Of a DNA stretch of 64,000 bases, positions 56,301-64,000 are shown one piece after another; positions within the stretch are counted from its first letter, which is position 1, and each line of letters starts with the position of its first letter. The DNA is from Onchidella celtica. Its lineage: Eukaryota > Mollusca > Gastropoda > Systellommatophora > Onchidiidae. Location: the NCBI GenBank assembly GCA_963931925.1, contig OZ007570.1, forward strand, positions 56,163,580-56,227,579. The letters are read 5' to 3'. A program made the position numbers and the translations under genes. The notes beneath the pieces were generated by a model that saw only the letters and a list, made by a program, of their open reading frames with translations, ran no database searches and was not told the DNA's origin.

Positions 56301-59300
56301 TTAATATGCTACAGAGATTTCATGAGAGACCACAGTATCTGGGTGCACAGACAAGACCAGAGGAGACTGTCTTCTCTACCGCTTGTACGGGGGTCGTAGA
56401 CCAGTTGGACTGTGACGTAAGCGACACCGAGGCGCAGGAAGAGTTACAAATTCAATTGCCGGAGTTAACTCCGACACAAGGTTACAGGGACGTTAAAATT
56501 AACCCTGACCTTACGAGTTCAAGGATTAGGGAACTTGAGACCCTGTTAGCGTCATTCCCGGACGTTGTTACGGATTTGCCCGGTCGCACTACGGTGATCC
56601 AGCACCAAATAAAGTTGACTTCGGATAAGCCAGTATTTCTTAGACCGTATCCGTTGCCTTTTTCTTCGAGAGATAGAGTCATAAAGGAAGTTGAGTCAAT
56701 GTTGAAGTTAGATGTGATAGAACCATCAACATCGCCGTATTCATCACCCATCGTCCTCGTGAAAAAACTTGATGGATCGGTGCGGTTCTGTATTGATTTT
56801 CGAAGATTGAACACTATTACGGTAGGCGATAGGGAGCCTATTCCGTTTCAGGAGGAATTAATAGCTTCATTGGCCGGGTCCACGTGGTTTTCCAAGATAG
56901 ATTTAACGAAAGGTTATTGGGAAATCCCGCTTACTGAGGAGTCTAAACAATACACGGCGTTCCAAACGCCCATGGGATTATTCCAATTTAAGGTCATGCC
57001 ATTTGGGTTGGTAAACGCGCCAGCGACGTTTGCACGATTAATGAGACTAGTGTTGAAGGACATACCTAATGTCGTGTCATTCTTTGACGATATAGCATGT
57101 CATACGTCGACATGGTCTGATCATATTCAGACACTAACAGTAATTTTTCAACGATTACGCCAGTTGGGCTAACTGCTAAACCCGCAAAGATGGATTTGGC
57201 ATGTCCAGAGATAATATTCTTAGGACATATCGTGGGTAGAGGTGTTCAGAGACCTGAAGTAACAAAAATTGACAAGTTAGTAGGATTGCAAATCCCTAAA
57301 ACAAAGAAACAAGTCAGAAGCTTAGTAGGAATTTTAAATTATTACAGAAAGTTCATTCCAAATTTTTCCTCCTTGTCACCTTCTCTTACTGACCTTACTA
57401 AGAAGGGACAACCCGATAAGGTCCAGTGGACGTCTGAATGTCAGACATCATTTGATAATTTGGTGACAGCATTATCATCGTCACCCATTCTGATATTACC
57501 CGATTTTCGATCTAATTTTATCCTCAGAACGGATGCGTCGGACTCTGGTGTCGGCGCTTGTCTTCTACAGGAGAAGAACGAATGTCTCCATCCTGTATGT
57601 TATGTCAGTAGGAAGTTATTGCAGAGAGAAAGAAAGTATTCTGTGATAGAGCGTGAGTGTCTTGCCATTGTCTGGTCCGTCCAGAAACTAGGACGTTATC
57701 TCATGGGACGAGAATTTTGTATCCAGACAGACCACAAGCCACTGACATTTTTGTCGAAGAATCGTTCGTCCAGCCCACGCTTGTCTAGATGGGCATTGGC
57801 TTTGCAGCCGTATACCTTCGTTATTCAACCAATTCCAGGAACCAGCAATCATATCGCCGACTACCTTAGTCGAGCCTAGGGGAAGAGTTCAGCAGCTTAT
57901 ACATCGGAGGACAGGAACATTGACAGGATCTGTGTGAATAAGGCGACTTTAAAATATTGACATTATAAATATGATATGAAGAATGGTTGATAGGTTGAAT
58001 GGTTTTTGATTCTGTATTAAGTATGGTGGTTAGTTAGCTATTCATGATGTGACACATATATGCATATTTCAGGCCATATTGATCCCCATATTTTCCCCTG
58101 ATTTCGGTATTTTATATACTAGGGGAACTGCTAGGTCAGTTTTTTTAGTGTAGGTATTGCTCACGCTCACTCGTTGACAGTCATCTTGATGCGATTTGAA
58201 ATTAATTGCATTAATTTTTTTGGGGTGGGGGATGATGTCACGAGTGGAGTGAGTGCAATTAAGGGGATTGCTACAGAGCGGGTGTAGAGTAAGAAGGACT
58301 CACAGTAGACAGCAAGTTAAGCGTGCTGTTGTGAGTAGTGGGGGGGGGGGGTCTGAATGAGGCGAAAGCGCTGTATAACTATCACTGCAAGTTAGAAGGT
58401 CCTAGGGATCGGACCTGTGAATAAAAGCCCATCGGGCGGACATAAAGGGGAAGCAGTCGAGAAGACTAGTGAGAGTCTTTCCAGTTATGACTGGTATGTA
58501 GAACGTTGATTGATTATTATGATTGATGTATTATATTATATTCGTCTATTACCATGATGTGAGTAAGTATATGTGAGGAATGTGGAAGTCCTTGATATTG
58601 GATATAGCAATGTGCGCCATGAGCGATAGATGAAAGTGAGTTCATGGATTTGTAGCGCGAGTGAGTAGTGTGTACTCCGATGGAGGTGTGTTACCGTAAG
58701 ATGTGTGGTGAGTGAAAGGTGAACTAGTGTGTGTACGCTTCATGGATTGTAAGGAGAGGTGGAGTGAATAGAAATGGTAGGGTATTATACCAATGTAATG
58801 TTATTCTTGTAGGTGTCGGGGACGGGCCGAAGAGCCACCTCGATGAGCACAAGTGATAGGCCAGCATAGGGCCGGAGGCCGCACATAGGCCAGAAGTGAG
58901 GCTGTCAGTGCAGGACAGTAGAGGCACATAAGTCGTGGCAGTCAGGCCACGGACAGGGACGTAGATATGAGAGTGAATGAGATACTATATTGTTGCCATG
59001 TTGATAGGCTAGTGAACTGATACTATGTTGTTGCCATGTTGATAGGCTAGTGAACTGATACTATGGTGTCGCCATGTTGATGGCTATGGAAATAATAATG
59101 TGTTATTGCCCTGCTGAGGTGCTAGGGGAGTGCTAAGGTGTATGACAATAGGAAGGTGATATTGAGAGACTGCGGTGCCAGTGAATCATTAATGTACTAT
59201 TAAGACCCTGAGGGGAGAGGCTGAGGCCGAAGTGCCTTTAGGAGTAACTCCCGGATTGGGGATCCGAGGGAGCGTGTGTGTGAGAATAAGGCCGTTGTAC

Positions 59301-62300
59301 GGCAGTCATTTCAATAATATAATATATGTAATTGCGCTATTATATGTATAATTATGTTTAATAAATGTGTGAGTCTGATGGGTTGTTTTGTTAAGTGTTA
59401 AACTTGTTTGTTCGTGATTGTCGTCCTGTCATAAACTATTACATCTCCCAGTCTGGGATTTGTGACAAAAGACAGTATTTTAAAATTTCCCTTTCGTCAG
59501 TTGCTTTATTACAGTGAAACTTACTGAACAAAATCGGGGGGGGGGGGTTAAATATACACGTACTTCCCAAAAATACCAGGGGTAAAACGGGAGGAAAACG
59601 TTTGGGAACCAGTTTTTAGGTGTCATGTCTCTGGCATGGAAAAATGACCGAAGATATGCTAACAACTTACAATATCAGCGACATAAGGCGAGAGAATCCC
59701 ACCAATCCTGGCAGAGAACGAGCTGAGCCCCATGCCAGAGTTTCTCATAATCGTAGGAAACAGTTCCGCCGAGAAGACGTAGATGATGGCAAAGGACGCT
59801 GATGCTCCAAACTTGCCAATAAAGGACAGGGTCAAGGTTACCCATTTCACGTCTTGAGATAGATACAGAACATTGCATTGGTGAAGAAAGTTGGGAATGC
59901 TATAATATTAACCGTATTCGAATGTTCTGGGGTCCGACAGACACCATACATGAATCGTTAAGAAGGATATCTTTAGGAGTATGCTGTCGATTAGACACCA
60001 CGACTTATCCCAGGCACTGCTTTTAGCGAAGTACGAGGACGGTTAAAAATAGCATGGATGGCATTACTGTTCTGCAATCTATGCTTGTCATGTTGGCCTT
60101 TACTTGATTCATCAAGTCGTGGAAGATGTATTGACATCAAAGTATGACAAATTTCTATTATGATATAGGAATATATATTATATGGACACCACTACAATAA
60201 TTAGAGTATGCTAAGCACAGTTTATTTGAAAAGAAAGAAATAAACGAAGAGAAATGAAAAAAAAAAGGAAAAAAAGAAAAGGGAAAAGGGAATGAATGCG
60301 TAACTATTGTTCTCTGGCATAAATTCTAGCCAAACTTCATGAGTGATGCTTTAATTACCATTGATTTATCAGTAAAAAGACCAGTGGCTCTGATGCTGAT
60401 GAGAAATTCATTGACTGAAAATCACGGTAAGACAGAAAATTATCTGTGACCTTTATACAGTTTGATGCCGTCTCAATGTAACAAACTCTTATCTCGATAA
60501 CTTAAAATGATACGGATATTGTCTTTTTCCCGGTAAATTATCTTGTCTAAGTTTCATACTTTGCTTATGTAACAAAAACACTGTCGAAAGTTGTATCCGA
60601 AAAAAATGTTGATATACTTAATGTAAAATACAATCAATGTCAGCTATCTTCTGCTTTTCACATTCTTTGTAAATATAATATTATTAATATCACTATTATT
60701 GCAAGTTCTCAAAGTTTTCTTTTCCAACCTGATGAAGGTCTCTTCCAAATTGTAGTACATTTTATTTTATTTTCATTTTCAATTTATTTTCATTTTTAGA
60801 ATTTATTGCCTAGAAATGTGTCACATGTTTTACTGCCAATCACAGACATGAAAGAACATTCTGTTGTCAGTGTCATCAAAATTAAACTAACCTGAATCTC
60901 CGTAAATGACAGGAAACATTGTGCAAATACAGGCCACACCGCCAATGATCATAGAGAAACATTGCAGAGGCTTTCTTCCAGTAGCGTCCAGTAGGATCAG
61001 ACAGAAGATGTAGGAAGCCAGTTCCACAACGGCAGACAAGAAGAAGTTGAGGTAAATGTTACCCGACAGATTCCCCACGTTCAGGCTGAGTCCGTAGTAC
61101 ACCATGCTGGCCACCAACCTGCAGAGTTTGTTTGTATTGTGAAGACAATGTCAGGGATAGAACTGAAGATGACCTATTAAAATACTTCTTGCCCTCGTTT
61201 TTCATTTATTCAAAGCCAGTGCCAAATGTGTTTTTGTTTGTTTCACTTATCGCGAGCTTGGTTCTCGTTTGTTCTATCTCCACTTTCTGAAAAATTGGAG
61301 TGGTCATTTCGTATGTCGTCGGTCTGTCTCCCTCACCCCCCCCCTCCCCAAACACATACAATCACACGTACACACAAGGTGGAAATCACAAACCAGTTGA
61401 AAAAGATAACGAGACATCTTATCAATAATAGAGGTGTGGTAAACATGTGCCAGATTTTTTCCCCTTGTCCCTCCTGTTCTAGATCTTCCAGTTTGAGCAT
61501 TTTGTCGGAGAGCGTCACGCCGTTGCCTTCAGCCGTGCGTTTTAGGATTTTGGCAGCATCTTCGTATCTGCCCCTGCTGATAAGCCAACGTGGAGATTCT
61601 GGAAGATAACTGAAACATATGAGAAATTAATTTTACTTTCGTACTTGAAATAGTGTAATGTTAGATAGTTCAAAGATCCGTTGTATTTACTAGTTGGCCT
61701 GCTGACTCGGGGAATACACAGATGTGATTTTTAAAGCAGAGTTTCGATAACCAATGTGTAAATTGAGGCGCAGAACGAAATTTCCTGTCATACTTTTTAA
61801 TTCTACTCGAAGAAAATGTGTTGCTTTTTTTTTTTCCAGCTCAAAATGTCGGAAAATTTTCTTCTGTTCAACTCAAAATCAACAAAAATATTAAAAATAA
61901 AGCGGACTTCAAGACCTAGTAAAATATGCCCACGTACACTTTCACGCTTCTCTTTGTGTAACATATTTTGTAGAGTTTAAGGCTCACAAGTTAAAAAGCA
62001 GGGTACAGATCAGGGAATGAAAAGGGGGGGGGGGCAGACAAAGAAAGACAACATTACTGAATGGACAGGCAAAAACTTTGCCAAAACGCAGGCACTTGCC
62101 CAAGACGGCCAGAGGTGGAGGCAATTGGTGCAATGCTCATTAGTGCTGAACCCCCACGACTCCCGAAAGGAATTAGGGGATCCAGTGAGAGTTAAAAAGC
62201 CTTTCATGATTACATTTAAGGCCTTACTTCTTCTATAATATGATTAAACCCATCATCAATCCACTAATCGTGTCAAATTATAAATGCATCTGCATTACTT

Positions 62301-62739
62301 AGCATAACAGGGACGCTGCAAATCTGAAGCATATTATTTGTGCTGGACAGAATATAATGCCAGAACAAAACAATGGGGCTAACGGTGCACTGACTCAGCT
62401 GTTCTGTGTCGGTTTTGACTCAGACTGAACTTCCTTTTAATCAACCAGTAGGACAGACTTGTTTCAGTCCCTCTAGTGCGCGAGGTCTCGCTTAACTTCA
62501 TAGTCCACAATACTTGGGCAAAACAGACTTGAGGCAATGTGTTACTGGCCTGGGGTATGTCACTCACTAAAAGAAGATGGGCACCACTAAGGCAATAGGG
62601 ACAGATACTGCGATCTGCAGATGGCGCCAGTCTCTGAAGGCGTAAGCCAAGCCCGTCTCTAGAAACAGGCCCACAACCCAGAAGAACTCGATCACAATAC
62701 CGGAGATCTTCCTGTAACTTGGACCAACCAGTTCCATAC
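50167..62739 (-). CDS. SLC22A: SLC22-family transporter (organic cation/anion type), five internal exons
   Basis: Major-facilitator membrane transporter of organic ions. Five minus-strand exons join in phase: 62569-62739, 61394-61609, 60892-61118, 59671-59852 and 50167-50318. Family marks in order: ELVGPSYR after TM4; PESPRWLISRGR in the central loop; FFNW then VASMVYYGLSLNVGNL (TM7); GKFGASASFAIIYVFSAELFP and RNSGMGLSSFSARIGG (TM10-11 motif); LPETANKKLPDTVDDAKNFG near the C-terminus. The N-terminal exons lie beyond 64000, and the last exon was not found left of 50167, where the frame ends at a GTAATG donor. The intron 59670-50319 holds a whole LTR retrotransposon in antisense. The substrate cannot be told. 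Confidence 0.92.
50430..50875 (+). mobile_element. Degenerate LINE ORF2 tail in the SLC22 intron
   Basis: MWFIRRILRISWIEKKSN, TIRQRQLKFLGHICR and finally LADDRSEWSAMIANVCSRQG with a stop, but in at least two frames with breaks. 5'-truncated and dead. Confidence 0.8.
50890..51055. repeat. 'gtgtcaagtcaattttgc' TIR-element family, copy 5
   Basis: Start 'caccgtgtcaagtcaattttgc', interior 'ttgactcagacgtgaatttcc' and 'aaccgcgtagtccac', end 'aggcaaaacaggccggcctcag'. The interior also matches 62410-62520. Confidence 0.6.
51520..51524 (+). repeat. Target-site duplication, left (AAAGA)
   Basis: Identical to 59468-59472 immediately after the 3' LTR. Confidence 0.9.
51525..52755 (+). repeat. 5' LTR (1,231 bp)
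   Basis: Starts TGTCAC and ends GCGACA; the 3' LTR ends GTGACA, a perfect inverse of TGTCAC. Contains three 38-bp direct repeats starting near 52269, 52307 and 52345 ('gatactat.ttgttgccatgt'). AATAAA at 52648-52653 is a plausible R-region polyadenylation signal. Confidence 0.95.
52757..52815 (+). promoter_or_regulatory. Primer-binding site, tRNA-Pro type, three tandem copies
   Basis: TGGGGGCTCGTCCG occurs at 52757-52770, 52780-52793 and (13 of 14) 52803-52815, in 23-bp units that also repeat the LTR end 'tgtgaca'. The 14-mer complements the 3' end of tRNA-Pro, the primer type of gammaretroviruses (established knowledge). Only the first copy lies two bases from the LTR. Confidence 0.85.
52816..53751 (+). 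other. Retrotransposon leader
   Basis: About 0.94 kb between the primer site and gag, U-rich in the second half. No ORF on the + strand; the minus ORF at 53325-53585 is not supported. Confidence 0.7.
53752..56046 (+). CDS. Retrotransposon Gag-protease-integrase N-part polyprotein (truncated)
   Basis: 764 residues from an ATG. Residues 20-105 are a highly charged Glu/Lys/Arg coiled coil. A gag capsid-like domain follows (about 110-280, with FLYRFE, YLASLLQGRAL and LKDLMIRDQL). Two CCHC knuckles are at about 384-397 (CWTCGRVGHFSREC) and 402-415 (CWNCGRADHISVNC). An aspartic protease site, DTGST, lies at about 502. The HHCC zinc-binding domain of integrase is at about 693-730 (H..DHMG, then CKTCSACQ). 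The frame stops at 56044 right after the PFKKVSV segment, where the DDE core would begin. The break is a deletion with loss of frame. Confidence 0.93.
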   Translation: MAELQQLMKLGKELGLEGEELRGWIKEQQAELRDERAKDREQEKEAQEKEREAKAQEQERELKLKEIEAQEREIEARDKQQEREARIRIAELEIKKNAPTETVERQVHNKGGVRIKLPTFDDRKDDIDAFLYRFELNAQLQWGENKELWATYLASLLQGRALTYFKELQREDVQDYDKLKALLLRRFARTEEYFREQFRRARADTREDFAAFVARLTEYFANWVDLAHVGTDFTKLKDLMIRDQLYASCHKDLVAFLKENEPATVQEASKLAEAYRTAHPSKPVARAYVQDAGYVAVVEGSPAGLGDRSRQRGAYSGQAQGQRRGYHQPPAYGSGKFDRAGGLGRGNGRGRVVTFADDRRHRDSSSGREGSRGPRPRAAQGAECWTCGRVGHFSRECRAAKCWNCGRADHISVNCPAGRIAANVDSSSSPCSPNKFHHAAACVTSDNGGGQYSKCPSCEKLLSSGVLPCGGKIPVINSCHTGGGLRVYPGFVGDEPVSVLRDTGSTVVGVHRDCIRDSQLTGETVPCIQFSGAIEKLPMAKIMIDTPFLSGEVEAVVGCFPGAQLIIGNVSRVGSPSDENVQAWSQSKGIDFCAAVETRRRVADKDKIRPLATPAVNLDITPERLARLQREDPSLDQCFGEARTEKTRKYRNGSSSFFVQGGILFRMYVTVASVQKQVVVPRSLIATVWRLAHDVPLADHMGSARIKQRILKDFYWPSVYRDVRLYCKTCSACQKTTHKGRSPQAPRQKIPTVSEPFKKVSVPC
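56047..57172 (+). CDS. Retrotransposon integrase C-terminal part and reverse transcriptase (broken)
   Basis: The open frame starts upstream at 55916 in overlap, but recognisable sequence begins about 56040. Integrase C-terminal region: RAKDYKDRGSKLRIFKPGDK, WKGPYVIERVV, HVNMLQRFHER. RT follows from about 56480: PYSSPIVLVKKLDGSVRFCI, DFRRLNTITV, FSKIDLTKGYWEIPL, FKVMPFGLVNAPATFARLM, and the active site FFDD (YxDD variant). It ends at a premature stop (57170-57172) in the thumb. Confidence 0.93.
57174..57879 (+). CDS. Retrotransposon RT connection and RNase H (frameshifted from RT)
   Basis: Continues the RT after a frame change: EIIFLGHIVGRG, VRSLVGILNYYRKFIPNFS, FILRTDASDSGVGACLLQE, ERKYSVIERECLAIVWSVQK, FCIQTDHKPLTFLSKN and the terminal NHIADYLSRA. 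The RNase H residues D (TDAS), E (ERECLA) and D (TDHK) are visible. Stop at 57877. Confidence 0.93.
57880..58235 (+). other. Retrotransposon 3' untranslated region and polypurine tract
   Basis: Non-coding; ends with TGGGGTGGGGGA at 58221-58232, three bases before the 3' LTR, a good polypurine tract for plus-strand priming. Confidence 0.8.
58236..59467 (+). repeat. 3' LTR (1,232 bp)
   Basis: Matches the 5' LTR throughout by eye, except one extra G in the G-run near 58341 and T for C near the end (GTGACA). Confidence 0.95.
59468..59472 (+). repeat. Target-site duplication, right (AAAGA)
   Basis: Matches 51520-51524; five-base duplication as expected for this element class. Confidence 0.9.
59671..59852 (-). 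CDS. SLC22A: SLC22 exon d
   Basis: VKWVTLTLSFIGKFGASASF, AIIYVFSAELFPTIMRNSGM, GLSSFSARIGGILSPYVADI; TM10-TM11. Acceptor CTCAAG, donor GTAAGT (phase 0). The retrotransposon's 3' flank is 198 bp downstream of this donor. Confidence 0.94.
59853..60891. other. SLC22 intron; no gene
   Basis: AT-rich, with an A/G-rich purine stretch at 60225-60290. No exon or repeat family recognised. Confidence 0.55.
60892..61118 (-). CDS. SLC22A: SLC22 exon c
   Basis: LVASMVYYGLSLNVGNLSGN, FFLSAVVELASYIFCLILLD, TGRKPLQCFSMIIGG and FPVIYGDS; TM7-TM9. Acceptor CTGCAG, donor GTTAGT, exit phase 1. Confidence 0.94.
61394..61609 (-). CDS. SLC22A: SLC22 exon b
   Basis: YLPESPRWLISRGRYEDAAK, LKRTAEGNG, KLEDLEQEGQGEKIWHMFTT and IRCLVIFFNW; the large cytoplasmic loop then the start of TM7. 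Donor GTTTGT after AACTG completes the NW pair with exon c. Confidence 0.93.
61610..62384. other. SLC22 intron; possible LINE tail
   Basis: The + frame at about 62040-62170 reads KDNITEWTGKNFAKTQALAQ, then DGQRWRQLVQCSLVLNP. The TEWTGK.F...Q......WR.LV pattern resembles a LINE ORF2 C-terminus. No other gene. Confidence 0.5.
62385..62545. repeat. 'tgactcag...ttttgactcag' TIR-element family, copy 6
   Basis: Interior 'ttgactcagactgaacttcc', 'gacagacttgtttcag', 'gcgaggtctcgcttaact' and 'catagtccacaat' match copies 3 and 5. It ends 24 bp from the donor of SLC22 exon a. Confidence 0.6.
62569..62739 (-). CDS. SLC22A: SLC22 exon a
   Basis: GMELVGPSYRKISGIVIEFF, LFLETGLAYAFRDWRHLQIA and SVPIALVVPIFF; two membrane segments. 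Acceptor CTACAG, donor GTGAGT, exit phase 2. Confidence 0.93.
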
Positions 62740-63068
62740 CTGTAGAACAGACAACATAACGTGGAAAACGAAAATCTCACACATTTTAATTCTACATTGC
62801 AAGACAAAATAACACAGGAAACGTTCAGTATAATGGTAGTAAAGGGAAATGAACCGCATGGAACAACAACAACAACAACAACAACACAAAAAGACAAAAA
62901 GAAATACACTTGTACAGAAGACACATAAAAGCCTTTGCTTTATTCTTTGTTTAATATCAGCTTTGTGATGACCATAGGAAACTATTGCTCGAAAGAAATT
63001 GTAACCCTGGTATATATGGCCTTTAGCGTCTTTACAGACGGTCTTAGCAGCTAGAATATTCACTTTCA

Positions 63069-64000
63069 CTTTGACTGACAGCTTCTCTCGTGGCTTATTC
63101 TACCAATGTTTGACCCGAGAGTGCGATGGCAGTGATTGCAGGTCAGTCTTTTGGGTTCACTTTGGCGAGTGTTTTCATTCCGCCTCTGTCGTTTTGTCAG
63201 GTATGTTTCTTTTGCCTTGAAGTCTATTGCGAGCGTGCCACTGCGCAATTTTTGTCTCCATCTGCTTCGATCACTTGCAAGGTTCTCCCATTCATTGGGG
63301 TCGATGTTGAATGCTTTCATCGTGACCTTGCAAGTGTCTTTGAATCGCAGATGTGGCCTACCTCTGGGTCGGTTGCCAGTAGCAAGTTCCCCGTAGAGAA
63401 TTTGTCTGGGGATGCGATCATTTTCCATACGGTGGAGATGTCCAAGCCACCGCAGTCTTTTTTTTGCCTAGGAGAGCCTGAGTTGATGGAATGTTGGCTC
63501 GGCTCAGAACTTCGATATTTGAGATCCTGTCTTGCCACTTGATCTTGAGAATTTTGCGTAGGCAGCGCAGGTGGAAGGAGTTGAGGGATCTTTCATGTTT
63601 GGAGTAGGTGGTCCATGTCTCTGAGCCATACAGCAGGGTGCTTAGGACGCAAGTTTGGTACACGAGTACCTTTGTTTTGATGGTCAGCTTGCTATTGTTC
63701 CACACCCTTTTTGAGAGTTTGCCAAAAGCTGTGGCCGCCTTTCCTATTCTGGCATTTATTTCAGTTGTTATGTCTGTGCTACCACTGATGGTTGAGCCTA
63801 GGTAGCAGAATTTTCCCACTTGCTCCAGAGGAGAGCCATTCAGCATGATTGGGTTGGAGTTTCTCAAGCCTTGTGTCAAAACTACAGTTTTTGAGACACT
63901 GATCTTTAGCATGAATTTGTCACAGGCTTTGGCAAGGCTATTGATGAGAGCCTGGAGCGTGGTTTCATCGTGGGCCACGATTGCAGCATCATCTGCGAAG
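63069..64000 (-). mobile_element. LINE ORF2 (RT and C-terminal zinc finger), running off the right edge
   Basis: At the edge the minus frame reads FADDAAIVAHDETT, the RT catalytic FADD motif. It continues through KFCYLGSTISGSTDITTEIN, YQTCVLSTLLYGSETWT and LRCLRKILKIKWQDR. The frame changes near an A8 run at about 63459-63466, then continues MENDRIPRQILYGELATGN, RPRGRPHLRFKD and ends with a Cys/His cluster (CNHCHRTLG...HERSC) and a stop near 63066. Probably recently inserted but inactivated; located in an SLC22 intron. Confidence 0.9.

Larger units (their letters stand above)
51525..59467 (+). mobile_element. Ty3/gypsy-type LTR retrotransposon, Gmr1-like domain order, defective
   Basis: 7.94 kb: 5' LTR, triplicated primer-binding site, ~0.94-kb leader, gag-protease-integrase N-part, integrase C-part-RT, RNase H, purine tract, 3' LTR; flanked by AAAGA. 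The RT and RNase H are Ty3/gypsy-like, but integrase lies before RT, the arrangement known for Gmr1-type elements and normal for Ty1/copia. Three breaks: loss of the integrase catalytic core with a stop and frame change near 56040; a frameshift near 57170 between RT and RNase H; no env. The LTRs differ by one base in a G-run and one C/T, so insertion is recent; the copy must have been moved by proteins from elsewhere or broken afterwards. It lies antisense in an SLC22 intron. Confidence 0.95.

Overview
The window looks like nuclear DNA of a marine invertebrate, most likely a mollusc (inference only). It has small exons with GT-AG introns, tRNA-derived SINEs, many 5'-truncated non-LTR retrotransposon tails, TIR-bearing non-autonomous elements, many microsatellites and G/C homopolymer runs, and one Ty3/gypsy-type LTR retrotransposon. 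No bacterial operon, CRISPR array or rRNA was seen.

Layout. 1-12 kb: repeats only (LINE and SINE tails, minisatellites). 12832-14400 (+): an apparently intronless class A GPCR with a ~225-residue third intracellular loop. 14.4-25.4 kb: repeats, including a seven-unit 80-bp tandem array. 42424-25430 (-): a 16-exon gene, reconstructed here from splice sites and reading phase. It joins a ~245-residue acidic leader to two complete phosphoglycerate kinase (PGK) modules in one frame. 42.5-50.1 kb: repeats. 62739-50167 (-): five internal exons of an SLC22-type (organic ion) transporter; both gene ends are not identified. 51525-59467 (+): a 7.9-kb LTR retrotransposon inside an SLC22 intron, antisense to it, with near-identical LTRs and a 5-bp target duplication. 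The right edge holds a LINE reverse-transcriptase tail (-).

The strongest candidate for something undescribed is the tandem PGK gene. Every exon junction is phase-consistent, module 1 keeps the catalytic residues, and module 2 has lost several (K215, N336 and R38 equivalents, human PGK1 numbering). The modules share only their last two intron positions, and a perfect splice donor after module 2 suggests the transcript continues. The second is the retrotransposon: its integrase lies upstream of reverse transcriptase (Gmr1-like order), the integrase core is deleted, and a tRNA-Pro-type primer-binding site is present three times in tandem. The genes show no sign of forming a shared pathway; the window is a repeat-rich stretch with three unrelated host genes.
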